From contig JAUCEF010000018.1 of the NCBI GenBank assembly GCA_033558025.1, positions 4,650,001-4,714,000 on the forward strand: 64,000 nt of DNA, written 5' to 3'. Shown one piece after another: positions 51,500-63,824 of this stretch. The position numbers and the translations under genes are program-made. This DNA is from Phytophthora sp. 'mugwort' (taxonomy: Eukaryota; Oomycota; Peronosporomycetes; Peronosporales; Peronosporaceae). The notes under the pieces are model-generated. The model searched no databases and had not been told where the DNA came from. It worked only from the letters and a program-made list of their open reading frames with translations. The first letter of the stretch is position 1. Every line of letters starts with the position of its first letter.

Positions 51500-54400
51500 A
51501 TGGCGCAATGGAGACGCTTCGCCTTCTTCGACAAGGAGGTGCTTAAGGATGCCAATGGTCCGTGGATGAAGGTGCGTCTCTACGTTGTCTGACGCGTATC
51601 CTGTCGTCCTGTAACTCCCGCTCTAACGCTGACAACTTCCTTCGGACTACAGGGCGTGGATATCACCAGCATGAGCGCCAACCGAGGCCTCATTTGCGTC
51701 GGAGACGCAGACGGTTTCGTACATTTGGCCAACCGCTCGCTGGAGGCGCGAAAGTTCCAGGCGCATGAGCTGTTCGTGTCGCACGTCGTCATGGTGCGTC
51801 ACTGATTCGGTTAAGTTTCCAATCGAGACCTTCAGAGCTCACACATCGTTCCTATGGTAAATCTTCATTGCAATTCACTGCCCAACAGATGAAGCGCAGC
51901 AACGTGCTCGTGACTATCGGGGACGGTATTGACCCGCGACCAGAGGAGCTGCGGGAACAGTCCAAAGCCATCGCCGAAGCAGGACGCACTCTCGATGCCG
52001 AAGACGTACGTACAATTGTAATATATAATGATTGTTATTGGGGTAAGACTTTTTCTAATCTGTTGCTGTAGATGTACACGACAAAACCGACAGGGAAGAG
52101 CACGGCGGTGGTGCGTTTTTGGCGCACGGATCAGCAAGACAGAGAGGGCAAACCTAAGTTGTTGCAGCAGATCCCTGTTTTCGCCAAAAAATACCCTGAA
52201 GAGGCGGTAACGGCGTTCGCAGTGAATGACGACTTGAGCCAGTTCGGGGTAGGCTTGAAGAACGGAGCTGTGATCCTGTTCCGCAGTGACTTGAAGCGCC
52301 GTGCTGATCGTCCACCTCATCTACTTCAACCTGCAGGACAGTATCCAGTCACGGGACTGTCGTTCACTAGCAAACCGGTCACGGCAACTGTGTCGCATGT
52401 GTTTTTGTATGCTTCTACGCGACGGGGACTCACGTGCTACCACTGCTCACATGACGATCCTGCTCTGGTGAAGAGTGCTGGTGGCGCTGCAGCTCTTCCA
52501 CCGCGCACAACGGTCCTGGACGAACGTGGTGTGGATGCGAATTGCTCGTGTGTGAACGAGGGGGGAGAGATCGCTGTGGGCCAGACAGATGCTGTCTACT
52601 TTTACACGACCGAAGACCGCTCCGTGTGTTTCGGCTTTGAAGGCGAGAAGAAGTTTCTGTGCTTCTTTAAGCACTACCTACTGGTGGCCCACGTGGATCC
52701 ACGTGGACGGCACCAGGTGAATGTGTACGACTTGCAGAACAAGTTTATCGCATTTAACTGGACACTTACCAGCACAACCCCCAAAGGGCCTATGCGCAAG
52801 CCACCTCTCTCGTCGAATGCACGTGCACCTGGCGCACGGTTTGGGCTGGACGAAATGGAAGAAGTTCGTCACGTAGTCTGCGAGTTTGGTGCCATCTTTG
52901 TGGTGTCTTCTATGGGCCACGTGTACCGCTTGAGCGAGAAGGATACGACGTCCAAGTTGGAGATTCTGTTTCGCAAAAACTTGTACTCGATTGCTATTTC
53001 GCTGGCCTTCAGCTCCAACTATGATGTTAACAGCATTATCGATATTTTCCGCATGTACGGAGATCACTTATACCAGAAGGGAGACTACGACGGCTCGTTG
53101 CGTCAGTACGTTCGTACAATTGGCCATGTCGAGCCATCATACGTTATTCGCCGCTTCCTGGACGCCCAGCGCATCCATAATCTCACAGCCTACCTCGAGG
53201 CTCTTCACGAGAAGGCATTTGCCAATGCTGAGCACACGACGCTACTCCTCAACTGTTACACGAAGCTGAAGGATGTCAAAAAGCTGGATAAGTTTATTCA
53301 ACTAGACGAGGTGATTGATGCTAAGAAGGCAAATGGCTCGAAGAGGGACAGCGAGTTTGGCGACTTGGCACCCAGGAACGGAGGTGCGACAGCAAACTTG
53401 AACTTTGATGTCGAGACTGCGATCAGTGTCTTGTGGGAGAACTACCCGCAGCACGCGCTGACGTTGGCGAAGAAGCATGAGGAGCACAGTTGGTACTTGA
53501 AGATCCAGCTAGATCACATCAGCTACGTAGATTCCGAGGACTCGACTGCGCTTTCGGAGAGCGAGAAAGAACGCGTAGCTGATGCTCTGGAGTACATTGA
53601 GCATCTCAGTTTCTCGGAAGCCGACTCGAACTTACGAAAGTATGGACGCACCCTCGTTACGCACATGCCTGGCCCCACGACGGAGCTGTTGAAACAACTG
53701 TGTACAGGGAAATTCGTCCCGGGGAACCCGTCGCTGAAATCGGACCCGGGTGATTTCCTGCATTTGTTCGTCTCGCACCGTGCCCAGTTGAAGGAATTCC
53801 TGCAGTATATTGTCGAGGTGGAGACGGTGAGTAACACTTCTATTGGTAACACGTTGCTAGAGATGGTGCTGAGCGACGACGACGAGGGCGAACATGGCAC
53901 CCGCTCGGTTGAGGAGAAGGAGGAAGCTGTCCTCCGCATACTGGACAACCCGCGTGTGAAGTATGATGAAGATCACGCGCTGATTCATCTGCAAATGCAT
54001 GGTATGAAGAAGGGTAAGCGCTACCTGTACAACAAGCTGCACATGTACCACATGCTGGTACAGTTCCACATTGAAGAAAATGACGATCAAAGTATCTTAG
54101 AGGAAGTGCGTAAACATGGAGACAAGGACCCCAACTTGTGGTCTTTGGCTCTCAAGTACTTTGCTGAGCGAGGACCGCTGCCAAAGGGGGCTACCAGTGG
54201 TGACGAGTGGAAAGAATTGAAGCAGTTGCTTGCTCTAGTTGACACGAACCCGGCGATCCCACCGCTTCAGGTGGTCCAGGTCCTGAGCCAGTCTCGCGAG
54301 TTGCCCGTGTCAGTGATTAAACAATACGTGGTGAATCAACTGGCTAGTGACGAGAAAAAGATTGAGGAAGACGAGGAGAAGATCAAGGCGTTTAAGAGCG

Positions 54401-54780
54401 ATACGAAGCAGATGAAGGAGGAGATCGCACAGCTCAGTAGTCGCGCTGTGGTCTTCCAGGCAACAAAGTGCGACCTGTGTAACCACGATTTGGATCTTCC
54501 GGCTGTGCATTTCATGTGCCAGCACAGTTTCCACCTGAACTGCATCTCCGAGACGGATCGTGAGTGCATCACGTGCTCTATGGATCACCGTCACATTCTG
54601 GGACTCAAAACGCAGCTTGAGCAAAAGGCGGGCAACCACGAGCAGTTCTACAATCAGCTGGAGACTGCAGCCGATGGCTTTCACACCATCGCAGAGTACT
54701 TTGGTAAGGGCATCTTCAAGAGCAACGAGGTCGTGCTGGACGAGGGCTCGTTCGAGACGCGCTTCAGTGCCGAATTTTAG
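51500..54780 (+). CDS. VPS11: VPS11, core subunit of HOPS/CORVET vacuolar tethering complexes
   Basis: Exons 51500-51571, 51653-51793, 51889-52005 and 52072-54780 join in frame (1012 residues). The start (MAQWRRFAFFDKEVLKD) is typical of VPS11. An N-terminal beta-propeller (to about residue 340) is followed by a clathrin-heavy-chain-repeat-like helical region (YQKGDYDGSLRQYVRTIGHV, HTTLLLNCYTKLKDVKKLDK) and a C-terminal RING-H2 finger (CDLCNHDLDLP, CQHSFHLNC, CITC). VPS11 holds the class C core together and tethers late endosomes and vacuoles before fusion; its RING can act in ubiquitin transfer. Three small 5' exons precede one large one. Length is near that of homologues. Confidence 0.92.
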
Positions 54781-54947
54781 CTTCATAACCAATCCTTAAG
54801 TTCTGTTCCCGTTTGTTCCTGCTTCATGTAAAACATGCAAGTCTAAAGAACTGTCTTCGCTATTAATGGGGCGATATCTATACCAATTGTTGGCAGATGA
54901 CAGCTGTTAAGTGTTGTGCGTTAATACGTGGCTCAGACATTCTGATA

Positions 54948-56061
54948 TCAGGTCAAGTCGATAGTGTCGGACGCATCTTGTCGTTTACGCTTTCGATCCA
55001 GCCCCTGAATGCTTTCACGCTCGGCCAAGGCGTTGGCTGATCTGCTTAATACATCATCACGCATCTCCTCATCTTCGTCATTAAAGAGATCGATAATGGT
55101 TGGGGTGATGCAGTCAGAAGCCAGATTCGCTGCGGACACACGATGACGTGGATCGGTATTCCCGTCGTCTTCGTCCTCGAGGACAATAATCTCCCTTGTG
55201 ATTGCTCTTACGTCGTGTTCTCTGCCAGATCCATCGCCACTGCCAATACCAACGCTAGTATTTCCCTCGTCGTCTTCATCACTGCTCTCAATCCCTAAAA
55301 CTTGATGGGACGCTCCTTCATAGAGTACATTTCGACAGTACTCGTTGTCTCTCCGTCGTCGCTCCGCTGCCTCCAGAACCTTTCGTTGAAGCTTTTGTGG
55401 ATTGAGAATCACGTTGACCGCTCTAGACGACGTTGCAGACCCAAGTCGCCGACTCGTCTCGCCACCCAACAACGAGATGTATTGCTCTCTCCGTTTTGAG
55501 GCCAACACCGCTGCGACGCGAATAGGGACACCGACCCCGTTCCCACCGAGTCTCTGGCCTGCTCCAGCATCTGCGAACTTGGCGCCCACTTCGCCCACTA
55601 AAAGGCCATTCATCATGAGCGACTCCATCTCTTGCTTGAGCCCATCCAGGTACTGGTAGAAGGCCTGGTTGTGCGGCCCGTGAATCATATGCGTGAGCTC
55701 GTGCAGTAACGTCTCCAACAACGCCTCATACGGGTAAAAAGACTCGGGCGCTCCTTGTGGCCTCACTGTGCAGGGTAGTAATGGGTCAGTCAATGGGTCA
55801 GTAGACTAGGCACTTGTAGCACCAGGTAGAGTGGGCAACCAACGTACGACGGACGTAGATGCTAGCGCCGCGGTTCACGTTCATGCCGAGCAGCGAGCCA
55901 TCCTTGGGGAAGAACTCGAGCAATCGCCGCACGCGGAAATGCCTGCGTGTCAGGATCGGCAGCACGGCGGCGGCCAGGCGCTCCAGGAGCTGCTGTGCCT
56001 GCGCGCGCTGTGGTTGCCGCACCAGCGCCTTGACCTCGGAGATGGCGAAGACCGTCGTCAT
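54948..56061 (-). CDS. WSS1: Wss1-type (WLM domain) DNA-protein-crosslink metalloprotease
   Basis: Minus-strand exons 55848-56061 and 54948-55765 (82-nt intron) give 343 residues. The WLM domain shows RRLLEFFPKDGSLLGMNVNRG, YEALLETLLHELTHMIHGPH and the HELTH...HGPHNQAFY zinc site. Wss1/SPRTN-type proteases cut proteins crosslinked to DNA, often when SUMO-marked. The acidic C-terminus has three SUMO-interaction-like motifs: EIIVLEDEDD, PTIIDLFNDEDEE and DTIDLT at the very end. The gene symbol follows the yeast family name. Confidence 0.87.
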
Positions 56062-56299
56062 TGCTGATGATTGGCTACTGTTAGAACGAATCGTTACGTC
56101 TTTCGGTGGTCGTCAAACCGCTGCAAGTTGAAGTGGCTGGGCGAAGTTGTTGATCGATCGATTGGATGAAATGCCTCGAGCTCACAACGCACCGCTTCGC
56201 TCCCCTAGCAGGTATTGTGTGTTCTACTCAAAATTTCCGCTTGAATCGACCCTGGCAAACCGCTATTATAGCAAATCACCCCACCCACGAAAAGGCATA

Positions 56300-56382
56300 A
56301 CAATATTCCTCTGTACAGTGCGTCTTCCCCTTGAACCACTAACATATTCCTCTGTACAGTGCGTCTTCGCCCTTGACTCACT
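56300..56382. repeat. Two-copy direct repeat, about 41 nt
   Basis: ATATTCCTCTGTACAGTGCG begins near 56303 and again near 56344; CCTTGA.(C)CACT follows in both. Lies upstream of the Wss1 gene in gene-poor DNA. Confidence 0.65.
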
Positions 56383-56825
56383 AACAGACTTCGTTGCCGA
56401 CGACAACTTGCGGGAGCAACCAAGGAGTGCAAAATACCCACAAATACGCAGCGCCCCCACGTTATTCTCTCAATAAGAGCTGAGTATGCGCACTCAACGG
56501 CGTGTTTTATTGACTCTCGCTCTGCTTCAGCGAGAAGGTCACCACTGCCTGTGTCGTAGCAGTCTTCAATCGCCCAAAACTCGCAACCTATCAGAAGATC
56601 GCCACGGCCTCATGTGTCCTCATATACTTGGATTCAGTTGCCAATCGTATTTTTTCAGACTTGTTGTACTCCTCAGCCCGTTCTCGCTTGGTGTAGCCGA
56701 GGTTGTAATACCCGTACAAACAGACTAATACGGTATTGGGATGCGAGTGCTGGTTCGTCACGGCCTATTCCATCGTACCAGAAAGTTAGGCGTTAGCCTA
56801 TCAAGTTCACCAAGGTTGGTGAAAT

Positions 56826-57170
56826 TTGACAGCTGGAGCGAGCTCACTCTTCGATAAGATAGGGTTGACACAAAGAAAGAAAGAGGAAGGCATCTCCAGC
56901 AGCACGAACGAGGTAACAGATTACCGTCTAAATGAGAGGATCGACAGCTCCACTGAAAACACCAAATTGTCCGTGAGCAGCGACTCCAACAAGTCCACAA
57001 ACTCCAGCAAAACCAGCGACTTCAGCAAGTTCGCTGATTCCAGCAAGATCGCGGACTCCAGCAAGGCCAGCGACACCAGAGAGATATGGACCACAAGCGA
57101 CTGTGAGAAGTCCACACGAGCGAGAGCTGTCTACATTACAGCGAATCGTAGTACCAACATACCAGGTTAG
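56826..57170 (+). other. ORF with short tandem peptide repeats, doubtful gene
   Basis: 114 residues, Ser/Thr/Asp/Lys-rich, with six-residue units such as SDSNKS, TNSSKT, SDFSKF, ADSSKI and ADSSKA encoded by an 18-nt tandem array (about 56980-57080). The frame has no good start context and no neighbour. It may be a minisatellite read by chance or a fragment of a gene. Confidence 0.25.
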
Positions 57171-58500
57171 CAACTTTCAGTGTTGTTTCGTCGGCAAGCG
57201 ATGCTTACGGTAAGCGGTCTGGTGAAGCTTCTGGACTGCAGTAGTGGCAATGCAATGCGTCGCACCTTCGGATCACCCAATGATGATATGATATCAATAG
57301 ATAATGTCTTCCCTGTTTTGACCAATGTTTTGTCTTATCGATTGCTTGGCGACTTCGTAGATGCCACCGATCCGCACATATTCATCAAATTTGGCCGGAG
57401 TCCCCAATATGCAGCCATCTACTCGGTGTGGTTGTAACTACGCCAGCTAACGCTTTCAACCGTTCGTATATATATTTGACAGCCACGCCAGCAACTAACT
57501 TCATGGCATTGGCACGCAGCTAGTGATGAGCAGCTGATTGCGGCAACTGGGAGCCTTGCCAGCAGATCACGAGGGGGAGAACATCGGAAGCATAAGGGAG
57601 ATCGATGGCCTTCGAGTGCGTCTGTGGCTCATACTTTAATGAAGTGTGAACTATACAAGGTTCATACTAGCAGATGCTAAAATGGTTTCAGCACGTCCTC
57701 CAAATCAAAAGTAAAAATATGCATAGTTTGATCAAGTCATTTGCACGGCTCAGGCTGTGCAAGCTTGTTGAAGCTTGTTGTCCGCTATCAGCTTCTGTCG
57801 ATATGTAGACGTCGTCTACCGCCAAGGCGACACCTTTATCAGCGCCCCGACCTGATGCATTGATGTCAAGTACTGTTGTTCTGTAGACCTGAATTAAGAA
57901 GTCAGATTCTATTGAGGGATATAGAGCCACAAAGCTCTGTTCGGTCTACGACAAGAAGCACTACTAGCCGCTGCCATCATGAAGGCGTCAAGAACACAGT
58001 TCGTCGATTCAAAGTACCTTGACAAATGAACAACTGACTATATAGCAAATCAATCTGCAGTACACCTCGATCTAAAGGACAACTTGCCTCACGACTGAGC
58101 TAGCTTCATCCCTAGTTGCTTGTGGTGATTGCCGTAAGCTATGCTTGAGCTTGTAAAGCTGAGACGTCTTTCGCAACCGCCCTTTGAAAGAGAATAATTG
58201 CTTCTAGAGATAAAATTTGTGGAACTTCACCCAGCAAGTCCACGTAGCTTGGGGCACATGTACGGTACTGGCACTGAGCCAAAATAGCCTTTGCACAGGC
58301 ATACCCCATGAATAACGCAATAGTCCGTCACTTCAGTTGGATACCGGTCTTGCCAGCTACAAAAACAAGGCACTATCGTCGCTTGCGATTCTTTTCGTTG
58401 AAGAACTGCTTCGATGCAACAGCTGTACACGACTTATTAGGACTCTCAAACGGCGAGCTCACCACATACGCGGGGCTTATTGAATCCGGCGGCTGTGAAC
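57171..58500. other. Non-coding stretch, no gene seen
   Basis: AT-moderate sequence with many stops on both strands, between the repeat ORF and the piggyBac remnant. It may hold one end of that element; no terminal repeat or TTAA pair could be assigned. Confidence 0.4.
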
Positions 58501-61500
58501 CTATTTGGACAGAATCGGCATTCGAGTACAAATTTTAGCTTCGCTTGATGCATCAGCCCATTTGCCAGAGAGAAGCTCAGTTATCAGCTCCATCATAAAG
58601 CTGCGGTGAGGATCGCGATTATTTTCAGGTGTGTAAACCATTCTTCGAGTCAGATAAGCATTGAACCGAGCGACATCGACGAGAGCCATCGCTAATTTCT
58701 TGTGCCACTTTTGAAATGAATGCCCGTCTGCAATTGAAAATCGCGCCCGAAGTTGATCCAGCCGATCGACCCCTGCATATTGTGTTGTAATTCTTCATAC
58801 ACTTTGACGCCATAAATGATTGGTGGTCACAGGAGACTAGACGACGAACGGTGGCTGCTTCCGATCCATCAGCGTTAAATACAATACTGACAATACTTCC
58901 GTCACACCAAGATGCTGCTAGCATTTGGTGATCCAAAGACACATCTTGACGGTACTCGCCTCTGGTACTTGAATTCTTTTCCAATAGAACATGTTTTGGA
59001 AAGTGCTTGCTCGATCCACGAACTGTACCTCGTCCCCCTACAAACCCTTAAGCTTCAGTGCCTGAAGAAGCTGCACCGACATGTAGAAATTGTCGGTACT
59101 GACAACCCTCTTCGTCGCATAAATCAGTCGGACAACCTCCAGCACAATCTGACGAATCGCTGCTCCATCGGACAGCTCACTTTCCAGCGTTTCAGCTTCC
59201 GATCTATCTGTCACACCTTGCAAGCGATCCTCTAATACACTTTCACAGTGAAGTCGATAGTTAATAGCAGTCCAGCTTGTAGCACGGCACATCATGTATA
59301 GCTTGAAGTGGTATTTACCATCTTGCTTGCGAGGATTGTAGACAATAAGATGTCGACCAAAGCGAGATCGGCAAGCAACGCTTGCTTCGTCAAGTGCCAC
59401 ATCACGACCTAGATCAATATATTTGCCTCCAGTCACTTTAACACATTCAAAAGCGTGCGAATTCTGGCAGCAGGATGGCGCTGAATATTCTGCATAGACA
59501 CCTCACTGCGAAAGGAAAATGCTTGCAGGAGAAGCTTGAATATCCTCAACGGCATGAGTTTCTCTTGATCGAGACCCGATACGCCAAATATGTCCTCTTC
59601 TGCTTGTCGCCCCCAATAATTCGCATATTCGCCTTCAGTGTGATCTCCGTATAAAATAAGACGAATAAAAATGTCATGATATCCCTCAGGATAAATGGCT
59701 CGCCGATAGGCAAATGGTTTACCTTTGGATACGCGTTGGTCTGATGCAATACATGCTACCAAAAATATAGTGGCAGATACGCAAAGAAACTAGCGGATGC
59801 TGAGTGCTCAAAGATGAATCGACACTCGTCCGTATCCTGGTATCCGTCGATCCATCTGCGCGCTAAAATAAATTCTCTGGTTGGCGCATGGACGCGATGG
59901 GGTCAAAACGCATGCTCTTGATAGCTTCGACCTCCGCCAAGCTTGTGGGAAGCCACTGCTTAGGATAATAGGGAACGGGTGCTTCCTGGAGGTCATCAAT
60001 ACTGTCTTCAATTGACAGTGCATTACCATCAGCTTCACAAAGCGCTTGCCAGTATGGAGTGTTCGGACTTGCCATTAGAAGGTTGTAGTTTGCGTGCCCT
60101 TTTGAACGAAACTAAGTCAGATATCCTCCTGCTCAGATTGGAACTGCGAATCAATCCATCGAGCTTGGAAAAGCAGGGGTGTTTGCTGGTTCGACGCCAT
60201 ATTGTTTGCTGCTGTTTCTTCTTGCTCCGGTTATTCCGTGGCTTCAAGGTGGTGCAGATCCGATCGACAATAACGCCGGACCAGCTCTCTTGTAAATTTT
60301 AGCTTTCATCCAGATTTCGCGGATGGAGAAAAAGCTACAAGCGTGTTGACGTAAAGAAACGGCACAAATGCTCCAGAACTACGACCCACGCGAGGTGCCG
60401 GGGGACTGTGGCGGCATTTCTTCGTATGAATTAGGCATCTCAGCTATAACAAAACACATGCCGAAGGCAAAGCCATTGTGAGATGCGCGTCCTGACCGGC
60501 AAAACAACTCTTACCCTTACCTTGTGTGCTGCTTGGGCCTTCAGTGCCTACTTCGGTGTCCATATTCGAGCGCTCGAATGCATGTCGCGACGTCACCTCA
60601 ACATTTTGCGCTTCAGAATTCGGTGTAACCCTCCCGCCGAGCATCGGCAGCCGATGATATTCATTCCCAACAATACCTACGCCTTGTATATATATACGGT
60701 ATTCGCACCGTATCATATTCAGCCAAACATATTGGAATTACGCTACAAATCTTTGACCTCAAAAGAACAGCACCTACCATGATGACATGCATCGCTTGAA
60801 ATCTCAGTGCTGATCCCAACGCTACGACACATTACAAATTGTGCTTCCCCCCTCGTGTCAGCGGCATTTACCAGAGCAGCATTTTGTACCATATCTTCTT
60901 GCGGACTGTCGCCGCCACTAGCACAATTGGCGAATACGATGTTGTCGTGATCTAAAATCGCTTCGTTGTGGTCAACTACAGGTTGTGCAGTCGTTAAAGC
61001 GGCTTGACGAGAGTTCTTCTTTCCTTCAGCACGAGCGATCGATGGAGCTGAAGACGAACCTTCGTTCTCTCGTCCTCGGCGCTGAGATTGATGTTCTCAG
61101 GTTGAGAACCTCCAGGAGCCCCCGATCCGTGCATTATAGAAACTGAAATAGGCAAATCCGCTTCCTGTGTGTGTACCGATGGAGTTTCATTATCTAGGCT
61201 TTGCTCTATGCGTGATGGGTCAAGCAATATGGGTAAGACTCGAAACTACTTCTTGACAAGTCGAAACCGTGATTTACCTTCATGAGACTGACAGCAATTT
61301 CCCGCAGGTAGAAGAACTGAAACGCTTGTTCTCCAACAAAGAAATCAACACCTTCTTGACCTAGGCTAGCGCCTGGACGAATATATCGATAAAAACAGTC
61401 ACTTGCGCTTCGGGGTGGTGGTTTGGGATACCAATCCTCGCCACGAAGCTCTCTCCAAACCGCCTTAAAAATCGTCGAGTTGTTGATCTTGGCCTCCTCC

Positions 61501-61601
61501 TTTCCTTGGCTAGTAACTTATTCTCTCGGCCGAATCGTTCTAGTTCTTTTAGTCGACTCGGCAAGGGCGGTGGTTAAGCTACGCTTGCTTCGAGGTGCCA
61601 T
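58501..61601 (-). pseudogene. Broken piggyBac-like (DDE_Tnp_1_7) transposase
   Basis: Minus-strand pieces follow the order of oomycete piggyBac-like proteins. N-terminal part from ATG 61601: MAPRSKRS, an in-frame stop, then FKAVWRELRGEDWYPK and GVDFFVGEQAFQFFY. Middle: RMQHPAARIRTLLN-type HPAARIRTLLNVLK, VALDEASVACRSRFGRHLIV (first Asp), YHFKLYMMCRATSW, VVSTDNFYMSVQLLQALK (second Asp). End: AASWCDGSIVSIVFNADGS, YAGVDRLDQLRARFSIADGH (third Asp) and MALVDVARFNAYL. Frame changes and stops break it in several places, so it is inactive. TTAA target sites and terminal repeats were not identified. Confidence 0.78.
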
Positions 61602-61763
61602 AATACCAGAGCAAATGTCCTGAGGAGAAATGGCGTGTGAATGACAATCTTAAGCAGTTGGTACTAAGAGCGCTAGGATTTCGTCACATCGTGAACATAT
61701 ATAAAGTTCCAAAGCATTATATACGAATAGCTACAATCTTACCTGCCAAAAACGTTTGTTCAT

Positions 61764-62370
61764 GTGTGCATTGTCTATCAGTTTGTAGAATATATAGTTC
61801 AGGCTATATACTTCAAGCATATGCATTGTCCAAATGATTTACACGGGTTGGATTTTTGCGCAAAGGCGAACGTCCTGGTAGTTTTTGATGTAGAAAAAAC
61901 AGAAGCTGACGTGAATGCGCTACTAAAAACTTATAATTCTGATTTTGAAGCGGACTAGTGACTAGTTGAACATCGTGAGCTTAGATATGTTATGGCGTGA
62001 CGTACTAATGCGCGGTGACCCTGGTCCGTCAGAAGACTATAAAAACTACGATGTCCACTTCAATAGAAAAGAAGATAAATGGCAGAAATACTTAATGATC
62101 TCTAATATTTACTTTGGAATAACTTGCATCCAATCAGAATCGCCCTTAACATACTACCGTGTACATGAAAGGGACATTTTACCCCGTATCAAAAATCGAC
62201 TTCTAAATATCGCAATTGCTACTGTAATAGTTTCACTGGGATGTAGTACCGTAGCTTGTCGAAAAGAGGCATTTTGCCGCCTTGTTCACCAAAGTGTTAA
62301 TATTACTGACTCACTAGAGCCCTCGGTAAGGGGCCTGTCGACTGTACACCGACAAAAAGAACGCATTTGA
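61764..62370 (+). other. Two unidentified ORFs, AT-rich
   Basis: 61764-61958 (ends FDVEKTEADVNALLKTYNSD) and 61966-62370 (starts MNIVSLDMLWRDVLMRG; contains KWQKYLMISNIYFGITC and TYYRVHERDILPRIKNRLL). Base composition differs from the neighbouring genes. They read like pieces of one decayed gene, perhaps of a mobile element; not recognised. Confidence 0.3.
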
Positions 62371-63246
62371 AGCGAATTATGTGACCGGTGCATTTTCCCG
62401 CGCATCTGCACGCCTCGCGCCGCACGCATCAGTTGGCAACGGACCGTTGCTAGTTGCTAGTTGGAGGCAGCCGATAAGTCAATCGGATAAAGGCCACATA
62501 GTTGAAGTGCGCTCGGAAAATAAACCAGCCGCTTTTCGCCAGAGAACGCCGCGCGTGTCTGGAAAAGCTCCCAGTTCCTGTGGAAGCACGGACATGTGCA
62601 CTGTACCAGCACGTACCTGATAAGGTGGCGGCCGCATAGATAGCGCCGAGATCTGGAACGCGTGTCCTAATCGGTCGGTTGCCAACCCCCGTCTGGATTA
62701 CTAACCAGGCTGGACTATTCAAAGCGAGGCGAAGCGTTTTGCAGTAAGCCATCCATGTTGAAGGTGCTGTCAAACGGCGCCGATCCTCAGGCGCCGTAGT
62801 GAAGACGATGACGCGCCGCAGATTGCCAAGACCGTTTCCAGCCAATTGCGTGCCGCCGATTGTAGTTAGGCCGGTGTTGGTGACGCGTCCATATCACGGT
62901 ACTCACTTCCATGTGACGATCAGCCAATCAGCGCTCAGTCTCATCATCTCAGCTGAAGCAACTTCAACAATCGGCTTATGCGGGTATCGTATATCAACGG
63001 AATGTTCAGATAGGATATGTATCGAAATGAGAACAATGCCGCGCACGGCAAATACCATTTCGCAGGCAGTGGGCTTTCGGTGGTATTCTCACGAAGCGAC
63101 GTCCGCCTCGTCGACGCTGTATTTCCGCTACATACAATGAGCCGTGCATGCAGCAGCGCGGCAACTAAGACGGCCCAGTTCTCAATTTGCCTCAAGCAGC
63201 GTCAGTGAGTTAAAGTCAAAGCATATCATCTCATCGCAACCAAACC
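62371..63246. other. Intergenic, no gene seen
   Basis: GC-mixed sequence; ORFs on both strands lack coding character. Confidence 0.4.
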
Positions 63247-63396
63247 ATGTTCGACCAGCTCAAGCACGTGATGTCCCGTCCGATGACCGGCAAGGAGCCT
63301 GCTGAGAAGCGATTCGGCGGCATGTCGCTGCAATACAAACTGGAAAAGGCGGATCCGTCCACGGCATTCGAGCGCTCCGGCTGGGTGTACATTTAA
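63247..63396 (+). CDS. Candidate 49-residue protein of unknown function
   Basis: A short ORF with a good start context (ACCATG) and codon use like the nearby genes: MFDQLKHVMSRPMTGKEPAE, later GGMSLQYKLEKADPST and a C-terminal FERSGWVYI. No signal peptide, span or motif. It may be a real micro-protein or a first exon; similarity in related genomes would decide. Confidence 0.4.
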   Translation: MFDQLKHVMSRPMTGKEPAEKRFGGMSLQYKLEKADPSTAFERSGWVYI

Positions 63397-63824
63397 GCCG
63401 CTACTGCCCGCCGAGCGTGCAATGCGACCAAGCAAGCGAACGGACTCGAGCGGACGTTCGTGACTGACGTAGCAGCTGCGGTCGCTTACAAGACGAAGAC
63501 GCCTTTCACTCACTCATGCCGGAGAGGGGAAGGCGCGCGTGAAGTTCAGCCGCAGTATCCGTCCTGTTTCAATATTTATGTGGATATCAATCAACAGAGC
63601 ACAATTGTACTTATAAAGGAAAATGGGAACTCAAATTTGAGGCTCCTGTATACCGATGCACGTCATTAATATCCTCAAATGTTTTGCATGTTTTTTTCTC
63701 GTTGCATTGAGTCGTAATCTCTGGAGTAGTGTTGGTTTATCATATAGGTAGTACTTCAGTTTCTACTCGCGAGCTTCTGGAGACTCCAGAGACCGTTGGC
63801 CGCCTCTTCGGTTCCGCCGCCAAA
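63397..63824. other. Intergenic, no gene seen
   Basis: The in-frame stretch just before 63825 (RELLETPETVGRLFGSAAK) could be coding and belong to the next gene, in which case its start lies further upstream. Confidence 0.35.
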
